The notes under the pieces were generated by a model. That model ran no database searches, was not told where the DNA came from, and worked only from the letters and a program-made list of their open reading frames with translations. Below, piece by piece: positions 1 to 7,259 of a stretch of 9,557 nucleotides of DNA. The DNA comes from Candidatus Omnitrophota bacterium (GTDB lineage Bacteria; Omnitrophota; Gorgyraeia; Zapsychrales; Zapsychraceae), in assembly GCA_029567025.1 (NCBI GenBank), contig JAKQLT010000239.1, positions 1 to 9,557 of the forward strand, in the 5' to 3' direction. Made by a program: the position numbers and the translations under genes. Numbering within the stretch: the first letter of the stretch is position 1; each line of letters starts with the position of its first letter.

Positions 1-1
1 A

Positions 2-781
2 AAGTTAGCTAAAGGAGATTATATTGCCCGTATTGATGCTGATGATATTGCGTTCCCGCAGTGGCTTGCTGCTCAAGTAGAAGGGGCTAAGACTCATCCA
101 GACTGTGCTGTTGTAAGTCTTTCGATTGTTCAGATGGATCCTTTGGGATGCGTTGAGAAAATACATGGGGTTTATAATTTTCGTGAACAGCTTTTTATAA
201 GGTCGTTAACGCATTCTCCTATTAATCATGGAGGATGTTTGATGAAAAAAAATATTATTTTAGAAGAAGGAGGGTATGACCCGGCTTTTAAGATTGCTGC
301 GGATTATGACCTTTGGTCAAGACTTTTACAGAAAGGGCATTGCTTTTTTTCAACAAACTATATTGGCATGGCGATACGTGTTCATCAACAATCTCTTAGC
401 CGCGCTTCTGAAGATAAACTCAAAGAAGAATTAAAAAAAATTATGTTTAATAATATTTCTGCATTTACAGATTATTCTATTTCAGAACATGAATTAGATA
501 TCGTTTTGAGGTTATTTTGTAATATGAAAGACCTTTCAAAAAAAGAAGTATCTATCGCAGAAGCTGTTTTTAGAAAGATTATATTGAGTCGTAAAAAAGA
601 ATTAGGCATCTCGGAGGTTTTATGTCATCAGTATATAAAAGATATAGAGCGTGAAAATAAAATTCGTTTTTTTTCTCATTTTTGGAAGAAATCAGCAGCT
701 TTAAAATATTTAGTGATTTTAGCGCGGAATGTATTACGAATAAAAACAGCATTAAAGATCAGAAGATTTATTATTGAATAA
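2..781 (+). CDS. GT2 family glycosyltransferase, 5'-truncated by the window edge
   Basis: An open frame runs from the window edge (codons start at base 2) to TAA at 779-781, giving 259 visible residues. The ATG at 134 is internal, because clear GT2 sequence lies before it. Fragment residues 4-16 read AKGDYIARIDADD, and DADD (12-15) is the metal- and nucleotide-sugar-binding DXD motif of GT-A glycosyltransferases. HGG (76-78) and ADYDLW (100-105) match the acceptor and catalytic-base region of WcaA/SpsA-like GT2 proteins. The last 120 or so residues are a charged, helix-rich tail with no motif I recognise. The missing part is the first beta-alpha units of the GT-A fold. The enzyme probably acts at the cytoplasmic membrane face, adding one sugar to a lipid-linked repeat unit. 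Donor and acceptor cannot be read from sequence. It heads the visible plus-strand operon, 8 bp before the next gene. Confidence 0.9.
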   Translation, partial: KLAKGDYIARIDADDIAFPQWLAAQVEGAKTHPDCAVVSLSIVQMDPLGCVEKIHGVYNFREQLFIRSLTHSPINHGGCLMKKNIILEEGGYDPAFKIAADYDLWSRLLQKGHCFFSTNYIGMAIRVHQQSLSRASEDKLKEELKKIMFNNISAFTDYSISEHELDIVLRLFCNMKDLSKKEVSIAEAVFRKIILSRKKELGISEVLCHQYIKDIERENKIRFFSHFWKKSAALKYLVILARNVLRIKTALKIRRFIIE

Positions 782-789
782 CTTAAAAG

Positions 790-1929
790 ATGGAAAATAA
801 AATTAAAAGAATTGTTTTACTTTGCACGGCTTTAAATGGTATTGGGGGAACATCTCGCCATATGGCGCAGATCTATCGCTCATTAGACCGGACACGCTTT
901 TATCCTTATCTTGTTTTTTCTTCTTTCGAAACAGATATTATGAGAGATTCCCTTATCAAAGAAGGATCTGATTTCAAAGATATAAGAATAGTCCCGTCTT
1001 TTTCTAAGGATCCTTTAGGAACAATTAGAGAATTAAAGAAAATCTGGAAAGAGATAGATCCTGAAATCATCCATTCTTTCTTTTTGCATAGCGATATTCT
1101 TTCCTATATAACAACTTTTTCTAATGAGTCTCTTAGTCGCATTTCATCTGTTGAAGGAAAATTTATTTGGGATCATGTTACAGGAGTAGGGTGGTTAAAA
1201 AGCGTTTGCTATCGATTGATTAATTTATTTATTAGAAGGCATTTTTTAAAAACGATTACTGTTTCTAATGACTTAAAAAATGAAGTTATTAGCGCGGGGG
1301 GAGTAGATCCTCAAAGCGTATGCACTGTTCCTTTAGGGGTGTTAGCTATTGATCAAGAAAAATTGATAAAGAGGACGTCTTCTCAAGAAAAATCTGAGAT
1401 TATCGTGGCCTCTGTTTCGAGATTGACTTTTGATAAAGGTGTTGATTTATTAATACAAGCGGCGGTATTTTGTGCTAAAGAAAAACTGCCTGTAAAATTT
1501 ATTATTGGCAGCGAGGGACGAGAGAAAGAGAATTTAAAGCAATTAACCAAGAGCCTTGGGATAGAAGAGCACATTGTTTTTAAGGGATGGATTGATAATA
1601 TTACAAATTTTCTTAATGAAATAGATGTTTTTGTTATGCCTTCACGTCGAGAAGGATGCCCGCTTGCGCTTATTGACGCGATGATGCATCAAAAGGCCTG
1701 TGTTGTTTTTGATGCTCCTGGAGTTAATGAAATTGTTAAAAATGATGAAACAGGGATTGTTGTTCCATGTTTTGATGTTTTAGCTTTATCGCAGGCGATT
1801 AAACGATTAGTCTCTGATGTTACTTTGCGTGAAAAATTGGCTGAGCAAGCCAGGCGATATGTATTTAAGAATTTTTCTATTGAGCGTGAAATTCGGGAAT
1901 TAGAGGGAATATATTGTAAGAATGGTTAA
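790..1929 (+). CDS. GT4 family (GT-B fold) glycosyltransferase
   Basis: This 379-residue protein has the length and two-domain layout of a GT4 retaining glycosyltransferase. The N-terminal Rossmann domain opens with a hydrophobic strand and the glycine-rich loop GIGGTSRHM (residues 17-25), which usually contacts the acceptor. The C-terminal Glycos_transf_1 domain starts near residue 203. It holds R211 and K216 (VSRLTFDKG), the expected donor-phosphate contacts, and then SRREGCPLALID at 285-296. In most GT4 enzymes that last segment is E-x7-E. Here the second acid is D296, a conservative change. The start at 790 follows the previous stop by 8 bp with only a weak purine-rich site, so translation is probably coupled. 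The end overlaps the membrane-protein gene by 8 bp. Likely role: adding a sugar to a lipid-linked glycan. The sugar specificity is unknown. Confidence 0.93.
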   Translation: MENKIKRIVLLCTALNGIGGTSRHMAQIYRSLDRTRFYPYLVFSSFETDIMRDSLIKEGSDFKDIRIVPSFSKDPLGTIRELKKIWKEIDPEIIHSFFLHSDILSYITTFSNESLSRISSVEGKFIWDHVTGVGWLKSVCYRLINLFIRRHFLKTITVSNDLKNEVISAGGVDPQSVCTVPLGVLAIDQEKLIKRTSSQEKSEIIVASVSRLTFDKGVDLLIQAAVFCAKEKLPVKFIIGSEGREKENLKQLTKSLGIEEHIVFKGWIDNITNFLNEIDVFVMPSRREGCPLALIDAMMHQKACVVFDAPGVNEIVKNDETGIVVPCFDVLALSQAIKRLVSDVTLREKLAEQARRYVFKNFSIEREIRELEGIYCKNG

Positions 1930-3376
1930 AATAATAAAAATGATAAAAATTATAGAAAATAAAAATTTCATTAGAAATGTAGGAATATTTTTAATCGGCC
2001 TATTTTTTTATGGGTATGTTTTATTCCCGAGAGTGTTTGCTGAATTACATATTCAGTTCCCTTTTTTTAATTTTCCTATCTTCGTCGGCGAGATTTTGTT
2101 GATAATATGTTTTATTTTAAGTTTATTTATCGTTGATATTAAAAAGATAAAAAAATGGCATTGGGGGATAATAGCGTTTGCAGGATTTATTCTTGTAAAA
2201 GCCTTTTATGGTTATTATCAATGGGGGCCATTAGCCTTTCGTCATGCGGCATTGTTTTATTATCCTATTCTGATTCTTTTTGGAATGTTGTTCTATAGAA
2301 AAGAATTTTTTAGCGAACCTGTTAAGCTAATCCTTATTTTTTCTTTCTTTATCATCTTTCTATTGAAGTGGCCAATGCCCTATGGGACTTTTACTGTTGG
2401 AAGTGTTTTCTTGGTTTTGGCCATGTCTTTAAAGAGTAAATGGATAAGGCGTTTTTGTTTATTATTGTTGTTTTTTTCTTTTCCTTTCGCTGCCCTTATA
2501 TCTGCCCCAAGAAATGTTTTGTTAGGAAATCTTTTTGGGATAATTTTTTTAGTTATAGCGTTGTTGATTATAAGTAGAATCAAATATTTTTATAAGATTA
2601 TTATGGGCGTTTTTATGATTATTTTTATTTTTCTTATAATGTTTAAATATTCATTTATGAATGCGTTTAGTTCTGTTGTTGATATTAAAGGAAATATAGA
2701 AAGATATAAAATTTATGAGAATCAGCGGATAAGAAAGCAGGAATCTTTTGAACTGTTAGTGATTGAAAATATTCGATTATATAATCCTGAAAGAGTAAAG
2801 ACTGCTAAAGATTGTATTCTTTCAAAATTAGGTAGAAATATTAAAGAAATAAAAATCGCAGAGGTCCGACAGAAACAAAAAAAACCACAAGAAGCAAAAC
2901 CACAAAGAGAGAGAGATTTAGAAATCGCTTATAATAACGCGGTCTTTCGTTTTTTTGTTTGGCGTGATATGATGTCGGAATTCTTAGAGAAGAAGGCTTT
3001 TTTAGGTCTGGATTTTGGCTGGCCGCTTCGTTCCGTTAGTATTGAAACTCTTAATTGGGGTTATAGTAAATGGAGCCGTGACGGTTGGATTGATGGGCAT
3101 AATTCTTATTTGACTATGATTTATCGTGCGGGCATTATTGGTTTTATTTGGATTATATTTCTTATTAGTTTGTTATGCGTCGTTATCAGGGATTTTATTA
3201 TATTAAAATCAGTGTCAGGAATTATTTTGTGTAGCGTTTTCATTAGTTGGTTTGTTTCAGCAAATTTTATGCCTATCTTTGAGATGCCTTATTATGCGAT
3301 TCCTCTTTGGTCATTATTCGGTGTGACTTTAGCTTATTTAAAAGATATTAAAAAGAGTAAGAAAATAAAAAACTAA
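1922..3376 (+). CDS. O-antigen ligase/polymerase-like (Wzy_C) multi-spanning membrane protein
   Basis: This is a very hydrophobic 484-residue protein with about twelve likely membrane segments, near residues 17-35, 52-71, 81-97, 108-124, 135-149, 156-170, 176-194, 199-218, 224-241, 400-424, 430-448 and 455-473. A large hydrophilic loop (about 242-398) precedes a signature I recognise from the Wzy_C/O-antigen ligase family, GHNSYLTMIYRAGIIG at 392-407, with H393 as the conserved histidine. Such proteins either polymerise undecaprenyl-linked repeat units (Wzy) or transfer finished glycan to lipid A-core or protein (WaaL/PglL). Sequence alone does not say which. The loop has an unusual charged part (about 255-340) including a K/Q/P-rich run near 316-330. 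The start at 1922 overlaps the upstream gene by 8 bp, with GAGGG at 1903-1907 as a distant ribosome site. A second ATG at 1940 (residue 7) is an alternative start. Confidence 0.85.
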   Translation: MVKIIKMIKIIENKNFIRNVGIFLIGLFFYGYVLFPRVFAELHIQFPFFNFPIFVGEILLIICFILSLFIVDIKKIKKWHWGIIAFAGFILVKAFYGYYQWGPLAFRHAALFYYPILILFGMLFYRKEFFSEPVKLILIFSFFIIFLLKWPMPYGTFTVGSVFLVLAMSLKSKWIRRFCLLLLFFSFPFAALISAPRNVLLGNLFGIIFLVIALLIISRIKYFYKIIMGVFMIIFIFLIMFKYSFMNAFSSVVDIKGNIERYKIYENQRIRKQESFELLVIENIRLYNPERVKTAKDCILSKLGRNIKEIKIAEVRQKQKKPQEAKPQRERDLEIAYNNAVFRFFVWRDMMSEFLEKKAFLGLDFGWPLRSVSIETLNWGYSKWSRDGWIDGHNSYLTMIYRAGIIGFIWIIFLISLLCVVIRDFIILKSVSGIILCSVFISWFVSANFMPIFEMPYYAIPLWSLFGVTLAYLKDIKKSKKIKN

Positions 3377-3412
3377 AAGAAATTAGGTTGTTTTTATTGT
3401 ACATATTGATCG

Positions 3413-3418
3413 AAAGGA
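3413..3418 (+). promoter_or_regulatory. Ribosome binding site of the dehydratase gene
   Basis: AAAGGA lies 6 nt before the ATG at 3425. It is the clearest Shine-Dalgarno site in the plus-strand operon and fixes the start of the dehydratase gene. It sits in the only sizeable gap of this operon (48 bp), in which I see no convincing -35/-10 promoter pair or terminator hairpin. Confidence 0.7.
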
Positions 3419-3424
3419 AAGAAA

Positions 3425-4417
3425 ATGACTTTAAAAAATAAAAAAATATTAGTCACCGGTGCGGATGGTTTTATTGGAAGCCATTTGGTTGAACGGTTAA
3501 TTTCCAAAGGTGCTAAGGTCAAGGCTTTTGTCTATTACAATTCTTTTAATAGTTGGGGATGGTTAGATAGTTTGCCGAAAGAAACGCTACGAAAAATAGA
3601 GGTCTTTACAGGCGATATTCGCGACCCTAACGGTGTTTTAACGGCGATGCAAGGAGTTGATATGGTTTTTCATTTAGCCGCGTTAATTGGCATCCCTTTT
3701 AGTTATCATTCGCCGGATAGTTATGTGGATACGAATATTAAAGGGACATTGAATGTCTTACAAGCAGCGCGACAGTTAAAAGTGGAGAAAGTTTTACATA
3801 CTTCGACGAGTGAGATTTATGGGACCGCGCAATATGTACCTATTAATGAAAGCCATCCGGTTAATCCGCAATCGCCTTATGCGGCAACAAAGTCTGCTGC
3901 GGATCAGTTGGCGCTTTCATTTTATCGGTCTTTTGCAACCCCGGTTACGATTGTCAGGCCTTTTAATACTTTTGGGCCTCGTCAATCAGCCAGAGCTGTT
4001 ATTCCAACGATTATCACCCAATTATACGCGGGAGAAAAAATAATAAAACTTGGGAATTTAGAGGCCACAAGAGATTTTACTTATGTCACGGATACGGCAG
4101 ATGCGTTTATAACGCTTGCGCAAGAAAAAAATACAGAAGGCCAGATTTTTAATGTGGGGAATAATCAAGAAATATCCGTTGGAGATCTTGTTGGCCAAAT
4201 CATGCAAATAACCGGCAAAAAAATTAAAGTCATTCAGGAAAAAGAGCGTCTCCGTCCAGAAAGAAGTGAAGTCGAGCGGCTCAAATGTGATAATTCTAAA
4301 ATTATCAAGACTTGTGGCTGGCGCCCGCAAGTTTCCTTTAAAGAAGGATTAAGACAGACGTGTGCATGGATTAAGAAAAATATTAATCGATATAAAGCGG
4401 AGATTTATAATGTCTAA
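3425..4417 (+). CDS. LegB-type NAD-dependent NDP-sugar 4,6-dehydratase (extended SDR)
   Basis: This 330-residue extended short-chain dehydrogenase/reductase has the NAD-binding loop GADGFIGS at 12-19. STSEIYG (127-133) places T128 and E130 as in the catalytic T-x-E triad of sugar-nucleotide 4,6-dehydratases, and SPYAATK (150-156) gives the Y152/K156 pair. VYYNSFNSWGWLD near 36-48 and the PRQSARAVIPT segment (185-195) strongly resemble LegB proteins. In Campylobacter, LegB dehydrates GDP-GlcNAc in legionaminic acid synthesis. Expected reaction: NDP-hexose to NDP-4-keto-6-deoxyhexose, in the cytoplasm. No legionaminate genes (aminotransferase, acetyltransferase, NeuB-like synthase) are visible. 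The next genes are a nucleotidyltransferase and a reductase-like SDR, so a plain 6-deoxyhexose product is more likely here. A 4-epimerase or a UDP-glucuronate decarboxylase-like role cannot be fully excluded. The gene overlaps the next one by 8 bp. Confidence 0.88.
   Translation: MTLKNKKILVTGADGFIGSHLVERLISKGAKVKAFVYYNSFNSWGWLDSLPKETLRKIEVFTGDIRDPNGVLTAMQGVDMVFHLAALIGIPFSYHSPDSYVDTNIKGTLNVLQAARQLKVEKVLHTSTSEIYGTAQYVPINESHPVNPQSPYAATKSAADQLALSFYRSFATPVTIVRPFNTFGPRQSARAVIPTIITQLYAGEKIIKLGNLEATRDFTYVTDTADAFITLAQEKNTEGQIFNVGNNQEISVGDLVGQIMQITGKKIKVIQEKERLRPERSEVERLKCDNSKIIKTCGWRPQVSFKEGLRQTCAWIKKNINRYKAEIYNV
4398..4402 (+). promoter_or_regulatory. Ribosome binding site that fixes the nucleotidyltransferase start at 4410
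   Basis: CGGAG lies 7 nt before the ATG at 4410, inside the end of the dehydratase gene. This supports 4410 over the in-frame upstream ATG at 4362. The upstream ATG would add 16 residues of basic sequence ahead of the standard nucleotidyltransferase N-terminus. Confidence 0.65.
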
Positions 4418-5126
4418 AGTTCAAGCGATTATTTTGGCCGGAGGAAAAGGCTCAAGGCTTCGTCCGTATACAACGGTTTTACCAAAGCCTTTGGTTCCTA
4501 TCGGAGGTATGCCTATTATTGAAGTTATTATTCGACAATTAAAATTCTTTGGTATTAATAATATCGTTATCGCCGTCGGATATTTAGCGGAACTTATCGA
4601 GACCTATTTAGGAAACGGGAAACGATGGGGTGTTTCTATTTCTTATGTTAAAGAAGAAAAACCTTTAGGCACGGCCGGCGCAATCAAATTGGTTAAAAAT
4701 CTTTCCGATGATTTTATCGTTATTAATGGTGATACGTTAACGAATATGGATTTTAGAAGTTTCATTCATTTTCATAAAAAATCTCAGGCCATCGCTACTC
4801 TTGGCATTAAAGAAAGAATTCTTAAAACAGATTTTGGTGTTATAGAATCTCAAAAAGATGGTTCTTTTGTCAATTATATTGAAAAGCCAGACCATCGATC
4901 AGATGTGAGTTTAGGCGTGAATGTTTTTAATAAACAAGTGCAGTCTTTTATTAAAAAAAATGAGCCGATGAATATGCCGGAATTATTCTTAAAGATGCGT
5001 TCTTTAGGCAAAAGGATCGTTTGTTTTAAGACAGATAAAATGTGGTTGGATTTAGGCCGATTTGAAGACCTTGAGTTGGCGCAAGAAATATTTGAGAAGA
5101 ATAAAAAGAAATTCTTGAAAGGTTAA
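4410..5126 (+). CDS. Sugar-1-phosphate nucleotidyltransferase (NTP_transferase family)
   Basis: The predicted protein is 238 residues from the ATG at 4410. It opens at once with the family signature: ILAGGKGSRLRP at 8-19, then PKPLVPIGG at 25-33, with K26 as the conserved substrate-binding lysine. PLGTAGAI (85-92) and INGD (105-108, with metal-binding D108) follow. SLGVNVFN and a late WLDLG motif complete the sugar-binding side. It lacks the C-terminal left-handed beta-helix of bifunctional GlmU-type enzymes and any CBS domains, unlike PtmE of the legionaminate pathway. Reaction: NTP plus sugar-1-phosphate gives NDP-sugar plus pyrophosphate. The nucleotide (GTP, CTP or dTTP) is uncertain. The GMD/Rmd-like neighbours make GDP a reasonable guess. 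Its place between dehydratase and reductase suggests it makes their substrate. The gene begins 8 bp inside the dehydratase gene and ends 6 bp before the next. Confidence 0.92.
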   Translation: MSKVQAIILAGGKGSRLRPYTTVLPKPLVPIGGMPIIEVIIRQLKFFGINNIVIAVGYLAELIETYLGNGKRWGVSISYVKEEKPLGTAGAIKLVKNLSDDFIVINGDTLTNMDFRSFIHFHKKSQAIATLGIKERILKTDFGVIESQKDGSFVNYIEKPDHRSDVSLGVNVFNKQVQSFIKKNEPMNMPELFLKMRSLGKRIVCFKTDKMWLDLGRFEDLELAQEIFEKNKKKFLKG

Positions 5127-5132
5127 TAGATT

Positions 5133-6053
5133 ATGAAAAAAAGAATTCTTATTGCCGGCGTTTCTGGTTTTTTAGGAAGTGGCCTTTATCGACGGGCTTT
5201 ACAGGAAAAAGATTTAGAGGTTTTTGGCGTTGATTTAAAAAAGAGAGAAAAAAATAATAAGTTTTATAGTTGTAACGTGTGCGATGAGAAAAAAGTTAAA
5301 ACGCTTCTGTCAAAATTAAGGCCGGATTATATTTTTCATTTAATAGGCGCATCATTAACAGATTCCGTACAGCTTTTTCATGCGAATCTTTTAAGCACAC
5401 GCTCTTTATTAAATGCGATTTTACAAATAAAAAATTATCATCCGCGTGTTATTATTCCTGGCTCGGCGGCTGAATATGGCGTTGTTAAAAATAAAGATCT
5501 TCCTATTAAAGAAACTCAAAAAATTCAGCCGATTTCTGTGTATGGTTTTGCAAAACATATGCAAACTTCTTTAGGGTTATCTTATGTGCCAAAAGGAATA
5601 GATGTTGTTATTGCGAGGATTTTTAATGTGTCTGGGTTTGGTATGCCAGCGAATTTGTCTTTAGGAAGGTTTGCTAAAGAAATTGTTTCTTTAGAGAGAA
5701 AAAATGGGAAAAACTTTTTATATACAAAAGATTTAAGCGCACAAAGAGATTTTGTTGATATTAAAGATGTTGGCAGCGCGTTATTATTATTGGCCAAAAG
5801 AGGGAAAACAGGCGCTATTTATCATGTGTGTTCTTCTCGAGCATTTAAGATGAGAAACCTTTTAAAGAAACTTTTAAAATTATCTTCCTGCAAAAATATT
5901 TCTATCAAAGAAGAAAAAGAGGATTTGTCAAAAAGTTTTGATTCTGTCGGATGCAATCAGAAGATTAAAAAAGAAATAGGATGGACGCGGCAAGTTGTTA
6001 TAGAAGATAGTTTAAAAGATGTTCTAGAATATTATCGTTCTAAAGAAATTTAG
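5133..6053 (+). CDS. NAD(P)-dependent SDR, likely NDP-4-keto-6-deoxyhexose reductase (Rmd-like) or epimerase
   Basis: This 306-residue extended SDR carries the dinucleotide loop GVSGFLG at 9-15, SAAEYG at 111-116 and the catalytic pair Y137/K141 in VYGFAKH. The central region (VVIARIFNVSGFGMPANLS, about 158-176) and the later TKDLSAQRDFVDIKDV segment (198-213) resemble GDP-6-deoxy-D-mannose reductases (Rmd), which reduce the C4 ketone made by a GMD-type dehydratase. Position 111-116 lacks the T-x-E dehydratase triad, which fits a reductase or epimerase rather than a second dehydratase. With the dehydratase and nucleotidyltransferase just upstream it would complete a three-step route to an NDP-6-deoxyhexose; this is inferred from context. 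AAAGG near 5118-5122 lies about 10 nt before the ATG, only 6 bp after the previous stop. It ends with TAG, 4 bp before the next gene. Confidence 0.87.
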   Translation: MKKRILIAGVSGFLGSGLYRRALQEKDLEVFGVDLKKREKNNKFYSCNVCDEKKVKTLLSKLRPDYIFHLIGASLTDSVQLFHANLLSTRSLLNAILQIKNYHPRVIIPGSAAEYGVVKNKDLPIKETQKIQPISVYGFAKHMQTSLGLSYVPKGIDVVIARIFNVSGFGMPANLSLGRFAKEIVSLERKNGKNFLYTKDLSAQRDFVDIKDVGSALLLLAKRGKTGAIYHVCSSRAFKMRNLLKKLLKLSSCKNISIKEEKEDLSKSFDSVGCNQKIKKEIGWTRQVVIEDSLKDVLEYYRSKEI

Positions 6054-6057
6054 GTTT

Positions 6058-7245
6058 ATGCGTATTTTAATTATTCATAATAGTTATTATGGGCAAGGAG
6101 GCGAAGATGAGGTCGCCTTTTCAGAGAAGAAAATGCTTGAACACTATGGGCATAAAGTTCGTTTGTATAGCCGTTCTAATAAAGACTTTGAAGGATACAG
6201 CTTTTTTAGAAAAATAAAGTTTTTTTTAAAAGATATTTTCTGGTCTAAGGAAATTTATCAAGATTTAAAATCTATTATCCGTCGGGAAGAGCCAGACATT
6301 GTCCATTTTCATAATACGTTTTTTATGGTGACATCCTCTGCGTATGATGTGTGTCATGAAAAGAAAATCCCGATTGTTCAGACGTTGCATAATTATCGCG
6401 TCATGTGTCCGATTGGTATTTTTTATCGTGATGGACATATTTGTGAGAATTGCTTTTCTTCAGGAATGAAATCCTGCATTATTCATAAATGTTGGAAAAA
6501 TTCTTATTTTAAATCATTTTTATTGGTTAGGGCCGTCGTTCAATTTAAGAAAAGAAAGATTTTTAAAGAAAGAGTAAGTGGTTTTATTTGTCCGAGCAGT
6601 TTTTGTAAGGATAAATATTTGAAATATGGATTGTCTGCAGAGAAGTTTTTTGTAAAACCGAATTTTTTATATGAGGATCCCGGAGTATCGGATAAAAATC
6701 AGAATTATGCGGTTTATGTTGGTGCATTACGAAATCATAAAGGCGTTAAAACATTAATTAAAGCTTGGCAGATGGTCGATAAAGATTTTTCTTTAAAGGT
6801 TGTCGGTGACGGCCCATTAAAAGAAGAATTGATTTTGTCGTCAAAAGGCATAGCGGTTCAATTTTTAGGCCAAAAGACTTTGGAGGAGACTATTGAATTA
6901 ATAAAAAAAGCGAATTTTCTTATTGTCCCATCAGAATGTTATGAGACGTTTTCACGTGTTGTTATGGAGGCTTATGCGTGCGGCGTGCCGGTTATTATCA
7001 GTCGGCTTGGCGCTTTAGAAGAAATTGTTGAAGATGGAAAAACAGGATTATTATTTGAGCCAGGGAACCCTAAAGATTTGGCAGAAAAGGTAAGTTTCTT
7101 GTGCAATAATCCTCAAATAAGAAATCAAATGGCTCAAAATGCGCGAAAAGTCTTTCAAGAAAAATATACCATGGAAAAAAACTATGAAATCTTAATGGGT
7201 ATTTATCAGAAATCATTATTAACAGTAAGAGAAGCAAATATTTAA
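6058..7245 (+). CDS. GT4 family glycosyltransferase with a conserved cysteine cluster
   Basis: This 395-residue GT-B enzyme starts with ILIIHNSYYGQGGEDEVAF (3-21), a start typical of a GT4 subgroup common in exopolysaccharide clusters. The C-terminal donor domain begins near 215. It shows YVGALRNHKG (220-229), GDGPLKEEL (250-258) and the full E-x7-E motif from E296 to E304 (YETFSRVVMEA), the UDP- or GDP-sugar binding and catalytic region. A distinctive feature is HNYRVMCP at 111-118 followed by C129, C132, C140 and C145. This cysteine-rich segment is shared, as I recall, by relatives of this subgroup, and it may bind a metal or form a structural loop. The start is 4 bp after the previous stop with only TAGG nearby, so translation is probably coupled. 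It likely adds one sugar to the lipid-linked repeat unit. Donor and linkage are unknown. Confidence 0.93.
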   Translation: MRILIIHNSYYGQGGEDEVAFSEKKMLEHYGHKVRLYSRSNKDFEGYSFFRKIKFFLKDIFWSKEIYQDLKSIIRREEPDIVHFHNTFFMVTSSAYDVCHEKKIPIVQTLHNYRVMCPIGIFYRDGHICENCFSSGMKSCIIHKCWKNSYFKSFLLVRAVVQFKKRKIFKERVSGFICPSSFCKDKYLKYGLSAEKFFVKPNFLYEDPGVSDKNQNYAVYVGALRNHKGVKTLIKAWQMVDKDFSLKVVGDGPLKEELILSSKGIAVQFLGQKTLEETIELIKKANFLIVPSECYETFSRVVMEAYACGVPVIISRLGALEEIVEDGKTGLLFEPGNPKDLAEKVSFLCNNPQIRNQMAQNARKVFQEKYTMEKNYEILMGIYQKSLLTVREANI

Positions 7246-7250
7246 AAGCT

Positions 7251-7255
7251 GAGGG
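7251..7255 (+). promoter_or_regulatory. Ribosome binding site of the interrupted methyltransferase
   Basis: GAGGG lies 4 nt before the ATG at 7260. It supports 7260 as the original start of the methyltransferase gene, upstream of the in-frame TAA. No comparable site precedes the later candidate starts (TTG 7398, ATG 7416). Confidence 0.55.
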
Positions 7256-7259
7256 TTTT

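Noticed and set aside
3377..3424. Internal promoter in the 48-bp gap before the dehydratase gene
   Set aside because: The region is AT-rich, and a TACATA-like box at 3400-3405 has no matching -35 element at proper spacing. I could not support a promoter.
3810..4043. 77-codon plus-strand frame inside the dehydratase gene
   Set aside because: Out-of-frame shadow of the conserved dehydratase; composition is repetitive R/L-rich as expected from a shifted frame.
4058..4330. 90-codon open frame on the minus strand inside the dehydratase gene
   Set aside because: It lies wholly opposite a well-supported conserved gene, shows no family motif and has no sign of its own expression signals.
4362..4409. 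Upstream in-frame ATG that would lengthen the nucleotidyltransferase by 16 residues
   Set aside because: The added residues are basic and outside the family pattern, and a good CGGAG site sits 7 nt before the ATG at 4410.
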